Part shown: positions 9,453 to 18,845 of the stretch, piece after piece | Layout: each line of letters starts with the position of its first letter | How positions within the stretch are numbered: the stretch's first letter is position 1 | Origin: Amphritea atlantica | GTDB taxonomy: Bacteria; Pseudomonadota; Gammaproteobacteria; Pseudomonadales; Balneatricaceae | Direction: 5' to 3' | Assembly: GCF_018860855.1 (NCBI RefSeq) | Contig: NZ_JAHKQE010000009.1 | Span: 186,001 to 250,000 of the forward strand | DNA length: 64,000 nt | Notes under the pieces: model-generated | Seen by the model: the letters and a program-made list of their open reading frames with translations, nothing else | Databases searched by the model: none | Told to the model about the DNA's origin: nothing | Made by a program: the position numbers and the translations under genes

Positions 9453-9761
9453 AGCAATCTCGTTTAACGTTATCGGGCAGCGTGTCCCGTTGGCACCGAC
9501 CCATTGGAATCGATCTATGGGTCGATAATACACAACATTAGTTAACATGTTAAGTTATCAGTAAAATTTACGGCTCTTTTACCGATACCCCACAAGCAAA
9601 AGCCGATCAGCGTTGAGCAATAGCAGGTCGTTAATCTGCTAATATGGTGCTACAGCATCACTCTGAAATCACGAGTCTTACTGGCGATCTTAGTACTACC
9701 GGTGTATTCTGTTAACTTGTTAAGTATTTTCAAGTAAGCCTGACAGAACGATAACTCTACT
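9453..9761. promoter_or_regulatory. divergent gabD / MFS promoter region with paired palindromes
   Basis: The 309-base gap holds two near-identical 15-mers in the same orientation: GTTAACATGTTAAGT at 9541-9555 and GTTAACTTGTTAAGT at 9711-9725. The first contains the 12-base palindrome TTAACATGTTAA. A separate inverted repeat, CGACCCAT (9497-9504) with ATGGGTCG (9517-9524), sits in the gabD leader. The paired sites look like operators of an unlinked regulator, because no regulator gene adjoins them. Confidence 0.5.
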
Positions 9762-10949
9762 ATGCCAACCTCTTCCACCGCGCAAGTCAAAACTCCCATT
9801 TTATTGTTAGCCGGAATGGCGATTGCCAGTCCCGTGGCGCTCAACCTCTATGCTCCCGTGATGCCCGTGTTGGCAGAACAGTTCGATACCAGCCCATTTA
9901 CAATCCAGTTAGGTTTTACCTTTTATCTGCTCACGCTCGCTATTGGCCAATTGATTAGCGGCCCATTAGCCGATCGCTATGGTCGTCGGCCGGTGTTTTT
10001 CTGGGGGTTTCTGCTGCATATTTTGGGTGCGTTACTGGGTGCCTTTGCCGTTGAGGTATGGCAACTACTGCTGGCGCGTATTCTTCAGGCCGCCGGCGGC
10101 TGTACGGGGATGTTACTGGCCCGTAGTATTATTCTCGATCAGCATGGTAAAGATAAAGCCGCTGGGATGCTTGGTTATATCACCATGGGGATCGCTTCGG
10201 CTCAAGCACTGGCGCCCACCATGGGCGGCTATCTTAACTTAGCGGTGGGCTGGCAATCGGTCTTTTGGGTATCGATGGCACTCGGCACCCTCGTTTGGCT
10301 TGGCGCCCTTTTCACTTTGCCGGAAACCTCAACAGCAAAATCAAACACGGGCTCGCTGCTACAAAGCTTTACCCGCTACGGCACCGTGCTGTCATCCCGA
10401 AATTATGTTTATTGTGCGCTATCAGCCACCATGATCGCCTCCGGTTTTTTTGTCTTTATGACCAGTGCGCCTTTCTTAGTCTCTGAGTTTTTACAGGGTA
10501 ACTCCGCGGATTACGGTAACTGGTTTCTACTGGTGGCGGGGGGTTTTTGGTTTGGCAGCCTGACCGCAGGCAAGATTTCCGCAACAGTTGGCACTCGACG
10601 AATGATGTTGGCGGGCAATAGCCTTTCCGGCATGGGTGCATTGCTCATGCTGGGGCTGTTTGTACTCACCTCCTTCAGCTTTTTGGCGCTCTTTATGCCA
10701 ATGGCGCTGTATACCTATGGTCGTGGTTTAAGTCAGCCAAGCGCACAAGCGGCGGCTATCTCATCGACCACCGGTGCCGTCGCAACCGCCACTGGGATGC
10801 TCGGTTTTTTCCAATTAACCATTGGCTCGTTAGTCGCACAAATCACCCCGCTGCTGATGGCGTTCAGCATTAATATGCTACCACTGGTATTGGTTTCGTT
10901 AGCCCTATTGGCATCAATCTTTGCGATCAAAGGCAGTCAGGGCGAATAA
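9762..10949 (+). CDS. Bcr/CflA-family MFS drug efflux transporter
   Basis: 395 aa with about 12 hydrophobic segments. The MFS motif A, GPLADRYGRRP, lies after TM2 near residues 67-77, and LLARILQAAGG follows in TM4, as in Bcr/CflA drug:H+ antiporters. It is an inner-membrane exporter of small toxic compounds such as bicyclomycin-type drugs in known homologues; the substrate here is unknown. It is divergent from gabD and shares the operator-like repeats at 9541 and 9711, one of which lies about 40 bases before its start. Confidence 0.88.
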   Translation: MPTSSTAQVKTPILLLAGMAIASPVALNLYAPVMPVLAEQFDTSPFTIQLGFTFYLLTLAIGQLISGPLADRYGRRPVFFWGFLLHILGALLGAFAVEVWQLLLARILQAAGGCTGMLLARSIILDQHGKDKAAGMLGYITMGIASAQALAPTMGGYLNLAVGWQSVFWVSMALGTLVWLGALFTLPETSTAKSNTGSLLQSFTRYGTVLSSRNYVYCALSATMIASGFFVFMTSAPFLVSEFLQGNSADYGNWFLLVAGGFWFGSLTAGKISATVGTRRMMLAGNSLSGMGALLMLGLFVLTSFSFLALFMPMALYTYGRGLSQPSAQAAAISSTTGAVATATGMLGFFQLTIGSLVAQITPLLMAFSINMLPLVLVSLALLASIFAIKGSQGE

Positions 10950-10992
10950 GCCCTTCTCTGCTACGCGGTGCTTTGCGGCATATTAACAGAGA

Positions 10993-11562
10993 TTAATCCC
11001 TCAAGTTCTGTTGATCCGCAGCCTCTTGTAGGTCAGGGATATCGATCAATAAATCCGTCACCCCCACATCGATATCATATTGAAAAAGCACCGTCGACAG
11101 TTGTCCTCGGTGATGGGTTTGATGATTAAACAAATGGCTAACTAACCCGGCGAATTCACGTTCACTCACCTGCCCCTTCGAATTGCGATAACGTAACGTG
11201 CGGTTAAAATCATCAGCGCTAACTTCGGATACTAGCCACTGTTTAATGGCCGTATCAACGCGCTGTCGGGCAGCGATAAGGGAAGGAAAATCGCCGTAGA
11301 GCAATTCATCTAGAGCGACAGGGCTTGGCAGTGCCTTCAGGGCGATGAGCGAATTATAACCTTGCGCATGTAACGAGAAACGCGCTAGCCACAGCAGATC
11401 TCCGACTAAAATATGGTTCAGTATCCCTAATGGAGAGCCAAAAAACGCCCCACAATCACGGCTTAGCTGATCCGCTGAGAGCTTGGCACAAGCATTATAG
11501 ACCTGATGATTCATCCGCTGATTGTAATCCGCCATGCGGATGAAATGGGTCTTAATATCCAT
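10993..11562 (-). CDS. DinB-family protein
   Basis: 189 aa. A four-helix DinB/YfiT fold is indicated by PLGILNHILVGDLLWLARF (first metal-ligand His) and the C-terminal SHLFNHQTHHRGQ motif with two further histidines. Such proteins bind a divalent metal, and several act as thiol-dependent transferases for mycothiol, bacillithiol or glutathione. The activity here is unknown. It is convergent with the MFS gene and followed on the same strand by other small orphan genes. Confidence 0.85.
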   Translation of the reverse strand: MDIKTHFIRMADYNQRMNHQVYNACAKLSADQLSRDCGAFFGSPLGILNHILVGDLLWLARFSLHAQGYNSLIALKALPSPVALDELLYGDFPSLIAARQRVDTAIKQWLVSEVSADDFNRTLRYRNSKGQVSEREFAGLVSHLFNHQTHHRGQLSTVLFQYDIDVGVTDLLIDIPDLQEAADQQNLRD

Positions 11563-11616
11563 GACCGGCGTGGCTCCTTTATCGGTTTCAGTTTCGATAT
11601 AATCGCCAACAGTAGG

Positions 11617-11925
11617 CTATCGTTTACTGGGTTCGGTTGCTTTGATTAATGCACTAAACTCACTAAGCTCGGCGTCACTATAGGCGGTATGCACCCGTAA
11701 AGACGATGCTGGCTGATGCTCTAAGCCGACCCCCTCGCGATACCCTTTAACCGGTCGAATCGGTCTTGGACTAAAACCCCCACCACAGTTAGGACAGACA
11801 TTACTCAACCGTTGTTCGACACAATCGTGGCAAAAGGTGCACTCATAGCTGCAAATATAGGCCTCGGTTGAATCTGGCGGCAGATCTTTATCACAACACT
11901 CACAGTTTGGACGAAGCTCTAACAT
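11617..11925 (-). CDS. DUF1272 zinc-binding protein
   Basis: 102 aa from the ATG at 11925, which has GAGG about 10 bases upstream; a start at 11940 would add five residues. The N-terminal half has the DUF1272 pattern MLELRPNCECCDKDLPP followed by ICSYECTFCHDC and CPNCGG. These are eight or more Cys in CXXC-like pairs that probably bind two zinc ions. The C-terminus is polar and not conserved. The family has no established function; it may act in protein or nucleic-acid contacts. Confidence 0.85.
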   Translation of the reverse strand: MLELRPNCECCDKDLPPDSTEAYICSYECTFCHDCVEQRLSNVCPNCGGGFSPRPIRPVKGYREGVGLEHQPASSLRVHTAYSDAELSEFSALIKATEPSKR

Positions 11926-12014
11926 CGCTGAAGCCCTCATTAAAATAGACCTAATAGCGTAAAAATACGCGAATCAATCAGTGCTGACTAGCCTTCAGCA
12001 ACCGCCATAATCGT

Positions 12015-12347
12015 TCAGATCGATTTAGGAGCAAACATAATAATCGCCATACCGATTAATGCCACACTCGCCCCGACCATATCCCAAGCGGTGGGCTTGA
12101 TACCGTCGACTAACCAAAGCCATACTAAAGCGACAAAAATATAGACGCCACCATAAGCCGCATAGACTCGACCCGCCGCCGTTGGATGCAACGATAGCAA
12201 CCAAGCAAACAGCATTAAGCTAAGTGCTGCTGGCAGCAATAACCAGATCGTTTTATCCTGTTTTAACCAAAGGTATGGCAGATAACAACCGGCAATTTCA
12301 GCAACGGCGGTGATGATATAAAGCGCGAGGGTTTTTAACTCAAACAT
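12015..12347 (-). CDS. ynfA: YnfA-family (UPF0060) membrane protein
   Basis: 110 aa with four transmembrane helices. The family hallmarks [13 protein letters not shown] and [12 protein letters not shown] are both present. YnfA resembles small multidrug-resistance proteins and has been tied to drug efflux in enteric bacteria; substrates here are unknown. ATGs at 12356 and 12365 would add 3 or 6 residues; 12347 matches usual family length. It is an isolated gene on the - strand. Confidence 0.88.
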   Translation of the reverse strand: MFELKTLALYIITAVAEIAGCYLPYLWLKQDKTIWLLLPAALSLMLFAWLLSLHPTAAGRVYAAYGGVYIFVALVWLWLVDGIKPTAWDMVGASVALIGMAIIMFAPKSI

Positions 12348-12515
12348 GGGATTCATCAATCTCATCTAACGGTAGGAATCATGGCTAGCACATAGCCACA
12401 ACGCGAAGCTTAATCGAACAAATAATGAACGGTGAGCAACGACATTCAAGCGCCTATCACTCAGGCTATATTGGCAGAGGCTTCGATGACTAAATAGTCA
12501 GATCAACAGGATACA

Positions 12516-13028
12516 CTATTCAGCAGCAGTAACGGCCGGCTGAGACTGTGCCGACACCAGCGGTTCTTTCACGTCGGCTTTCGCCTGATAAACCGCATAC
12601 GCACTCAGCATCATAACAATCAATACCGCAGCCAGAAGCGGTCGATCAGCCCCTAGTTCATCGGTGATGCCATCCCGCTTCGCTTTCGCCAAATCATCGG
12701 GATGATACACGCCTTTACGACAAAACAGGATAGTAACAAAAAACATCCCCGTAACGGCCATAAACACATGCAGCGTATAGGTAAAGGCGATTAATGCCGT
12801 TGGGCTGTTAATCTGGGTAGCGCTGAGGCCTAACACCGAAGAACAGCACATCATGGCAATCGCGAACAGATTTATAGGGGTTTTAGAACGACTAACCGCG
12901 CCCCAGGCACTATTAATTTTCTGTTTCGCAGTGATGTGATTAAGCGCCACAGGGCAACCGCAATGGAGGCAACTGTCGGCTTTGTCAGAGATCGGCTGAT
13001 CACAGTCTTCGCAGTTTATCATTGCCAT
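12516..13028 (-). CDS. zinc-ribbon membrane protein, function unknown
   Basis: 170 aa. The N-terminus is a zinc ribbon (CEDCDQPISDKADSCLHCGC, two CXXC knuckles at residues 6-25). Hydrophobic helices lie near residues 50-68, 77-100 and 127-147, with a charged loop between the last two. The C-terminus is Ala/Gln-rich. Zinc ribbon plus membrane helices is a common layout for uncharacterised bacterial proteins. Nothing in the neighbours points to a role. Confidence 0.7.
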   Translation of the reverse strand: MAMINCEDCDQPISDKADSCLHCGCPVALNHITAKQKINSAWGAVSRSKTPINLFAIAMMCCSSVLGLSATQINSPTALIAFTYTLHVFMAVTGMFFVTILFCRKGVYHPDDLAKAKRDGITDELGADRPLLAAVLIVMMLSAYAVYQAKADVKEPLVSAQSQPAVTAAE

Positions 13029-13157
13029 GGTTCAGCTCCACTAAATTGATTCATAGGATGACTGGGGCCCATCGCCTGCCGAAGTAAACGGTTTACCTAA
13101 GGACTGGTCGATCTATTCTGCAGTGCAATTCACTTACCCTGCCAGACCTGTAAACAA

Positions 13158-13757
13158 TCAAGCAGGCGGCGCGGAGGCTTGAAAATGCATCGCATCACGG
13201 CCCCAGAAAGCACCCGCTGATAACCACCCTTCTTGGGCAAAACACTCCATCACTTCAATCGGCATTGAGGCATTCACCGGCCACGCCGTTTTATTACCGT
13301 TTCGACCGGCATTGATATCGATCGCATTCATCCATGCATGCATCGACCATGAATTTAAACTGTTACGTTTTAAACGGGGATTATAAAGGCCGTTGTAGAC
13401 CAGTATACCGGCTTGTTGACGTGATTCCTCATCAGGGTATACCTCGGCTAAGCGCTGAAAAACACGCAATAAGCTATCGGCACACTTTTCGTGAGCCCAT
13501 AGGGATTTAACCGGTTTATCGCCATAATAAATGGTAAAAGGCAGAATGATTTTCTTGCGTGGCGGACTGTAATGTTTATCGCCATGGGGGCCAAAAAAAT
13601 CGATAAACTCAGGGGATCCTTCAAGCGGAAAGGGATGCGGAGATGGCATCAGGTTTTTTAGGTGTTGCTGACAAGCAGCAATACTCATCGGCCCCCAAAA
13701 ACCATCCCCTAATGTCCCCACCCGTTCCTGTAGACGAACAATCTCAGATCTTTTCAT
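13158..13757 (-). CDS. M15-type peptidase-like protein
   Basis: 199 aa from the ATG at 13757, with AGGTG upstream. The C-terminal half carries SMHAWMNAIDIN, then a late GRDAMHFQ, matching the zinc ligands (HxxxxxxD and a final H) of M15 D,D-carboxypeptidase/VanY/endolysin-like enzymes. The N-terminus (KRSEIVRLQERVGTLGDGFW) looks like a short peptidoglycan-binding motif. There is no signal peptide, so it is either a cytosolic or phage-derived enzyme or is exported another way. No phage genes adjoin it. Activity on peptidoglycan is inferred. Confidence 0.65.
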   Translation of the reverse strand: MKRSEIVRLQERVGTLGDGFWGPMSIAACQQHLKNLMPSPHPFPLEGSPEFIDFFGPHGDKHYSPPRKKIILPFTIYYGDKPVKSLWAHEKCADSLLRVFQRLAEVYPDEESRQQAGILVYNGLYNPRLKRNSLNSWSMHAWMNAIDINAGRNGNKTAWPVNASMPIEVMECFAQEGWLSAGAFWGRDAMHFQASAPPA

Positions 13758-13825
13758 TATCAATACACCTCGGTATTTCAATTGATAGAATCGTCGTAGC
13801 CCTGAGTTTACAGCGTTAAACAGAC

Positions 13826-14275
13826 CTACTTAGCGGCAGCACTGGCTATCCCTGACAAAGCATTGGTGACTTTATTGATCACCTCGTCACAGCCTTCAAT
13901 CTCATGCCGCTTCACCAGATAGGCAGGATCGTTATAAGAGATCCAAACCTTATCGCTAACATCCTGCCAAACCAGATATTTCTGTGGCAGATCAATAGCA
14001 ACCGTTTGCTGGCACGCCATCAAAGGGCTACCAACCTTCGGATTACCGAAAATAATCACCTGGGTATCCCGTAGCTCAATATTAACCTTAGCTGCGGCAT
14101 CAGAATGTTTCACCCGATTAAATACAGTCATCCCTTTTTTAGCCAGAATGGTATCTAACCGATCGGCGGTTTCCTCCACACTATATTCGCTGGCAATGTT
14201 AACCATCCCCTCTGCTGCAAAAGCTGGGCAACCCCAGAGGATAGCCGTAAGAGCAATGACATAACGCTTAAACAT
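13826..14275 (-). CDS. exported DUF302 protein
   Basis: 149 aa from the ATG at 14275, which follows an AAGGAG ribosome site; an in-frame ATG at 14296 lacks one. A signal peptide covers residues 1-21 (hydrophobic stretch YVIALTAILWGCPAFA). The mature part holds a DUF302 domain: SVEETADRLDTILAKKGMTVF, then the central VIIFGNPKVGSPLM and LPQKYLVW. DUF302 proteins are periplasmic or membrane-associated and of unknown function, often near redox or metal genes. It is a single gene here. Confidence 0.82.
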   Translation of the reverse strand: MFKRYVIALTAILWGCPAFAAEGMVNIASEYSVEETADRLDTILAKKGMTVFNRVKHSDAAAKVNIELRDTQVIIFGNPKVGSPLMACQQTVAIDLPQKYLVWQDVSDKVWISYNDPAYLVKRHEIEGCDEVINKVTNALSGIASAAAK

Positions 14276-14769
14276 AAGAAACTCCTTGGTATTCATATTG
14301 GACGTATGGCGTCAGTGTACACAGCATCAAGGCCTAAAAACCAGTCTAATTTATCGGCCTAAATCACCGCCGATCTTTTATTTGTTTCTATGAGTTTAGA
14401 TGCAATTCAAACATTTGTTCAAAAAATAGTTCAAATCGTCAAAAGATGCCGCAAAATAATGACCTTACCGAAAGATAAGCACCGGCCTAATCCGCTAAAG
14501 ATGAATGCATAAGAGCAGGCTATCAATACAAAAGAGAATGAAAGTACTCGAGGGAACATTTAAAGAGAGGGCTTAACTACATCGCTTCACGATAGCCCGT
14601 AAAGAGAGAGCGAATCTATATAGTGGTTATAGGTTTGTTGAATGGCGTTGATGAGTGAGCCTGATGGAAGGATTTTATGAATAGCTTGAGTCGATAGCGG
14701 TATTAAAGATGTCATTCAAGAAAATGACTGAGCCTGCAATATTATCACCACAGGCCCAGCGTTTAACAA
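14276..14769. other. non-coding stretch upstream of DUF302 gene and downstream of DASS gene
   Basis: About 490 bases without a supportable gene. The left part should hold the DUF302 promoter on the - strand. The right end holds a hairpin at 14728-14759, just past the DASS transporter stop. The middle (14400-14700) is unstructured, AT-rich sequence in which I see nothing definite. Confidence 0.5.
14728..14759 (-). terminator. probable terminator after DASS transporter gene
   Basis: Read on the - strand, CTGGGCCTG pairs with CAGGCTCAG (9 bp with one G-U) around a 14-base AT-rich loop. It is followed by TCATTTTCTT, a weak U-tract. It begins about 10 bases past the stop codon. Confidence 0.5.
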
Positions 14770-16317
14770 TTAAAGACTGATACCAAAGACAAAGTCAGCG
14801 AGCAACATGAATAGTCCAAAAGCCACAATGATCGCAACAATATTGAGCAAGAAACCAGCCCGCACCATATCGCGGAGTTCCATCAACTCATAGGAGAACA
14901 CAATCGCATTAGGCGGTGTTGCCACCGGCATCATAAAGGCCATTGAAGCCCCCAGCGCTACTGGAACACAGAGTATCAGTGGATCCAAACCCAAGCCCAC
15001 GGCTACAGCGGCCAGAATCGGCAAGAAAGTCGCTGTCGAGGCGGTATTCGAGGTGATTTCAGTCAGGTAGACAATCGCCACCGTCACCAGCAGTACCAGC
15101 ACCATCGTGCTAACCTCAATGCCTGCAACCGCATTACCGATCCATTCAGCTAGACCCGTACCTTTAAAACCACTGGCCAATGCCAAGCCACCACCGAACA
15201 AGAGTAGAACGCCCCAAGGCACATGACGGGCAGCTTCCCAATCCAATGCAAACTCACCTTTCTTGCGAGAGATAGGCACGGCAAATAAAACCAACGCAGC
15301 CAATAGCGCGATAATGGTGTCATTCAGCGGCAAACCGGTCAGCTCAACGATAAATTTACGGAATATCCAACCAAATGCGGCGCCTAAGAAGACCACCGCC
15401 ACTAGCTTCTCACCACGAGACATAATACCCAGCGCGGATAGTTCACGGTGAACCACAGCACTTGGATCGTCAATCGCAATTTGATGAGATGGGAACAGCA
15501 CCCGTGTCAGCAACAGCCAAGCAATCGGCAACATGATCACAACCACAGGCACACCCAACAACATCCAATCAAAAAAGCTGATTTCAATATCATAAGTATT
15601 CTGTAAGAAACTCGCTAAGAGCGCGTTTGGCGGAGTCCCAATCAACGTGGCGACACCACCAATGGAAGCGCTATAGGCGATTGCTAGCATCAGCGCCACA
15701 CCGAAATTACGTACTATCTTTTTATCATCGGTTTGCTGTGCAACAAAGTCGATCACCGACAGGCCCACCGCAAACATCATGATGGTGGTAGCCGTATTCG
15801 AGATCCACATAGAAAGGAACGCCGTCGCTAGCATGAAACCGAGAATAATCCGTGACGGTGAAGTACCGATCATACTGACAATTTTCAAAGCAATACGGCG
15901 GTGTAGCCCTACATGCTGCATCGCGGCCGCCAATAAAAAGCCACCGAGGAACAAAAAAATCAACGGATGGCCGTAATTAGCCGCCACCGGTTTAATTTTA
16001 TCAATGCCAAACAATGGCATCAGCACCAATGGTAAGAGCGCAGTCGCAGGAATAGGCACCGCCTCACTTAACCACCAGATCACCATCCATGAGGCCATTG
16101 CTACCAGATGCCACGCTTCGATCGGCATCCCCTCTGGGGCGGAACACAGCAGGAGAATGGCCGCCACGACAGGACCACCAATCAAACCTAATAGACGCAG
16201 TCCCGTCACGGGTAAAGCCGACACCTCATCTTGGTCTTTGTAGTCAGGATCGCGACGATCCCCTGGGGCCAGAAAATCTCCGTCATGGGCATGAACGTTC
16301 TTTTCTTTATTCGACAT
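14770..16317 (-). CDS. SLC13/DASS-family sodium:anion (dicarboxylate) symporter
   Basis: 515 aa. A hydrophilic His/Asp-rich N-terminus of about 35 residues precedes 11-12 membrane segments. Both DASS signature SNT motifs are present: ISNTATTIMM in the first half and SNTASTATFLPI in the second, which bind Na+ and substrate carboxylates. The family imports C4-dicarboxylates, citrate or sulfate across the inner membrane; a C4-dicarboxylate is the best guess for a marine heterotroph with Mqo. It is a single gene with a candidate terminator just downstream. Confidence 0.88.
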   Translation of the reverse strand: MSNKEKNVHAHDGDFLAPGDRRDPDYKDQDEVSALPVTGLRLLGLIGGPVVAAILLLCSAPEGMPIEAWHLVAMASWMVIWWLSEAVPIPATALLPLVLMPLFGIDKIKPVAANYGHPLIFLFLGGFLLAAAMQHVGLHRRIALKIVSMIGTSPSRIILGFMLATAFLSMWISNTATTIMMFAVGLSVIDFVAQQTDDKKIVRNFGVALMLAIAYSASIGGVATLIGTPPNALLASFLQNTYDIEISFFDWMLLGVPVVVIMLPIAWLLLTRVLFPSHQIAIDDPSAVVHRELSALGIMSRGEKLVAVVFLGAAFGWIFRKFIVELTGLPLNDTIIALLAALVLFAVPISRKKGEFALDWEAARHVPWGVLLLFGGGLALASGFKGTGLAEWIGNAVAGIEVSTMVLVLLVTVAIVYLTEITSNTASTATFLPILAAVAVGLGLDPLILCVPVALGASMAFMMPVATPPNAIVFSYELMELRDMVRAGFLLNIVAIIVAFGLFMLLADFVFGISL

Positions 16318-16589
16318 GGATACTTCTCTCTGAATAAATTGAGTTTTAATCTGTTACATGTTCTAAAGTATTTTTCAGCGTTCGTGGCAATTAAAGCGTT
16401 TTCATATGTCCTTATTACACCTATAAATCTATCCACCAGCTTAGGCGCAATAATACAATATATCTCGGCTAGAATCTGATCATTAGTCGGTAAAAGCGGG
16501 ATTAATATGAGTAAAACGGGAACAAACCACAGATCCGTTGTCCTAGGTGCGTCAACCTTGCTGAAATCTGAAAAAATGGCGTACAGAAA

Positions 16590-17222
16590 TCAACCGACGA
16601 TCGCGCCACGAACCCCTTCTATTAACATCTGTACACCAATCACCGCGAGCATCAGCCCCATCAAACGGGACACCACTTTAATCGCATTCTGGCCTAGATA
16701 GCGCGTTAGCCATTCACCCCCAACAAAGGCGCTGTAGGTCAGAACACACATTAACGCAAAGGCTAACAATACGGTTGAAACCTCAGGCAGAGTGGATTCC
16801 GCAGCAAAATTCATGGCGGTGGCGATCGTCCCCGGCCCTGCCAACACAGGAATACCCAAAGGGGTAATGGCAATATCGACAACCGAATCAACACTCTTTT
16901 CATTATCCCGATGGGTCGGCGTATGGATACTCGAGCGTTCGCCCTGCAACATATGATAACCAATCAAACCGATCATCATCCCCCCGGCAATCTTAAACGC
17001 CGGCAGCGTAATGCCGAACATCGAAAAGATTTCACGGCCACCGATAGCGAACACCGACACAATAATAAAAGCGACGACTACCGACCGTAGCGCAATCATC
17101 CGCCGCATGCCCTGATCAACATCTTCAGTCAAACCAATAAACAGTGTTGAGTTGGCAATCGGATTCATGATGGCAAAAAAAGCCATAAATACGGTCAAAA
17201 AATGTACGGCGATATTATCCAT
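16590..17222 (-). CDS. marC: MarC-family (UPF0056) membrane protein
   Basis: 210 aa with six predicted transmembrane helices. The family pattern is clear: FFAIMNPIANSTLFIGLTED near residues 15-34, GGMMIGLIGYHML, and ITPLGIPVLAGPGTIATAM. Despite the name, MarC is not required for multiple antibiotic resistance, and its transport role is unsettled. It is a single gene between the DASS carrier and the iron alcohol dehydrogenase, with no evidence of co-transcription. Confidence 0.88.
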   Translation of the reverse strand: MDNIAVHFLTVFMAFFAIMNPIANSTLFIGLTEDVDQGMRRMIALRSVVVAFIIVSVFAIGGREIFSMFGITLPAFKIAGGMMIGLIGYHMLQGERSSIHTPTHRDNEKSVDSVVDIAITPLGIPVLAGPGTIATAMNFAAESTLPEVSTVLLAFALMCVLTYSAFVGGEWLTRYLGQNAIKVVSRLMGLMLAVIGVQMLIEGVRGAIVG

Positions 17223-17377
17223 ATATACTTAGCGTCTCAATAAGTTTGACCTATCACTCAGGTGCATCTTATCCATTATTCGTTATAAAAGCAGATTAAA
17301 AAGTTAACCAAAGGTCGACAGGATAAAACAGAGATGCGGATCACTGCCAGCAAAATATGATGCAGCGTTTACACTAT

Positions 17378-17414
17378 AAAAAAATACCCGCACGGGGTTA
17401 ACCGCACGGGTATT
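17378..17414. terminator. intrinsic terminator after iron alcohol dehydrogenase gene
   Basis: Read on the - strand, AATACCCGTGCGG pairs with CCGTGCGGGTATT (13-base stem, two G-U pairs) and is followed by a run of seven T. It lies about 50 bases past the stop codon of the dehydrogenase. Confidence 0.85.
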
Positions 17415-17466
17415 GAATCGATCACGATATTTAACTAAATACCGTGATGACGATCAAGAGAGCCTA

Positions 17467-18618
17467 TTAAAGTGCAGATTGAAAGATCGCTGCCACTTCA
17501 GCATTATTCAATCTGCGCGGATTGGTCAGGCAACAAACATCTTTCTGAGCATTGACCACCATGGCGTCAATATCTTCACTTTTCACACCCAGTTCACCCA
17601 AGGTGCGAGGAATACCAACATCTTCACCAAGGGTTTCAATTGCATCAATCGCTAATAGCGCCGCATCACGATCAGATAGGCCATCGGTGATCTCACCCAG
17701 TGCATCTGCAATATCAGCAAAGCGCTCAGTCGCCGCAATCATGTTCACACGGCAAACATGAGGCAACAGTAAAGCATTACAGATACCGTGTGGCAGGTTA
17801 TACATACCACCCAGTTGATGCGCCATCGCATGCACATAACCTAAGCTAGCATTATTGAATGCCATACCGGCGAGGTATTCGGCATAAGCCATTTTATCGC
17901 GGGCGACCATATCATCGCCACGGGCAACCGCATTACGCAGATACTTACCAATCAAGCGAATCGCTTGCAGCGCACAGGCATCCGTAATAGGTGTTGCCGC
18001 TGTTGAGACATAAGCTTCGACCGCATGGGTCAATGCATCCATACCGGTAGCAGCCGTCAGTGCTGGGGGCATATCCACCATCAGCGCCGGATCATTAATA
18101 GCAACATCAGGAGTCACTCGCCAATCGACAATCGCCATTTTTACATGATTTGAAGTATTGGTGATAATCGTAAAACGCGTCATCTCACTGGCAGTACCTG
18201 CAGTGGTATTGACCGCAATATAAGGCGGTAAAGGTGCTGTCGCCTGATCTAAACCTTCGTAATCATGAATCGTGCCGCCACTGGTCACGACTAAGCCGAT
18301 ACCTTTACAGCAGTCATGTGTACTACCGCCGCCGATGGAGATCAACATATCACAGCCATTCTCGTTATACGCGGCGACCCCTGCGGCCACATTGGTATCG
18401 GTAGGGTTAGGCACGGTTTCATCATAAACCACACTCGCAATACCTTCACTTTCTAATAGATCGGTCAGACGCGCAGTATAGCCCAACGCCGTCATCCCTT
18501 GATCGGCAACTACTAATGGTTTTTTTCCGCCCAACATGTTGATCCGCTCAGGTAGTTTGCTAAAACAGCCCTCGCCCATCAGAGATACATTGGGAACAAA
18601 AAATTCGTGAATAGCCAT
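17467..18618 (-). CDS. iron-containing alcohol dehydrogenase (YiaY-like)
   Basis: 383 aa from the ATG at 18618, the same length as E. coli YiaY; the longer open frame to 18759 adds a hydrophobic non-conserved leader. A group III alcohol dehydrogenase: nucleotide-binding SIGGGSTHDCCKGIG, NTTAGTASEMTRFTII, and iron ligands in MDALTHAVEAYVS and the HAMAHQLGGMYNLPHG block. It oxidises primary alcohols or diols, or reduces aldehydes, with NAD in the cytoplasm. It is a single gene with its own terminator. It is distinct from the ErcA homologue at 44905-46068, so the window holds two proteins of this family. Confidence 0.88.
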   Translation of the reverse strand: MAIHEFFVPNVSLMGEGCFSKLPERINMLGGKKPLVVADQGMTALGYTARLTDLLESEGIASVVYDETVPNPTDTNVAAGVAAYNENGCDMLISIGGGSTHDCCKGIGLVVTSGGTIHDYEGLDQATAPLPPYIAVNTTAGTASEMTRFTIITNTSNHVKMAIVDWRVTPDVAINDPALMVDMPPALTAATGMDALTHAVEAYVSTAATPITDACALQAIRLIGKYLRNAVARGDDMVARDKMAYAEYLAGMAFNNASLGYVHAMAHQLGGMYNLPHGICNALLLPHVCRVNMIAATERFADIADALGEITDGLSDRDAALLAIDAIETLGEDVGIPRTLGELGVKSEDIDAMVVNAQKDVCCLTNPRRLNNAEVAAIFQSAL

Positions 18619-18845
18619 AATGCAAACAACCCCTTTATCAAAAAGAAAGATAAAAATAAATAACAGAATGTATATCAAAGAGCGATACTGTAACTCAATA
18701 ATGCCTACTATTCGTTGATCTAAACCTAGATCCAAACAATAATCTTTGAGTTTATACAAACATACTTACAATTCACTCAACCCCAATATTTTAATATACC
18801 CCCAGTTCATTTTCAGCCAGTTTTTACAATATTTTATGGCTGAGT

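Noticed and set aside
9491-9509. Sigma-54 type promoter (TGGCAC...TTGG) before gabD
   Set aside because: The GG-N10-GC spacing is not met, so it is only a partial look-alike.
16507-16701. 64-aa open frame upstream of the DASS gene
   Set aside because: Overlaps marC on the other strand and has no ribosome site or domain.
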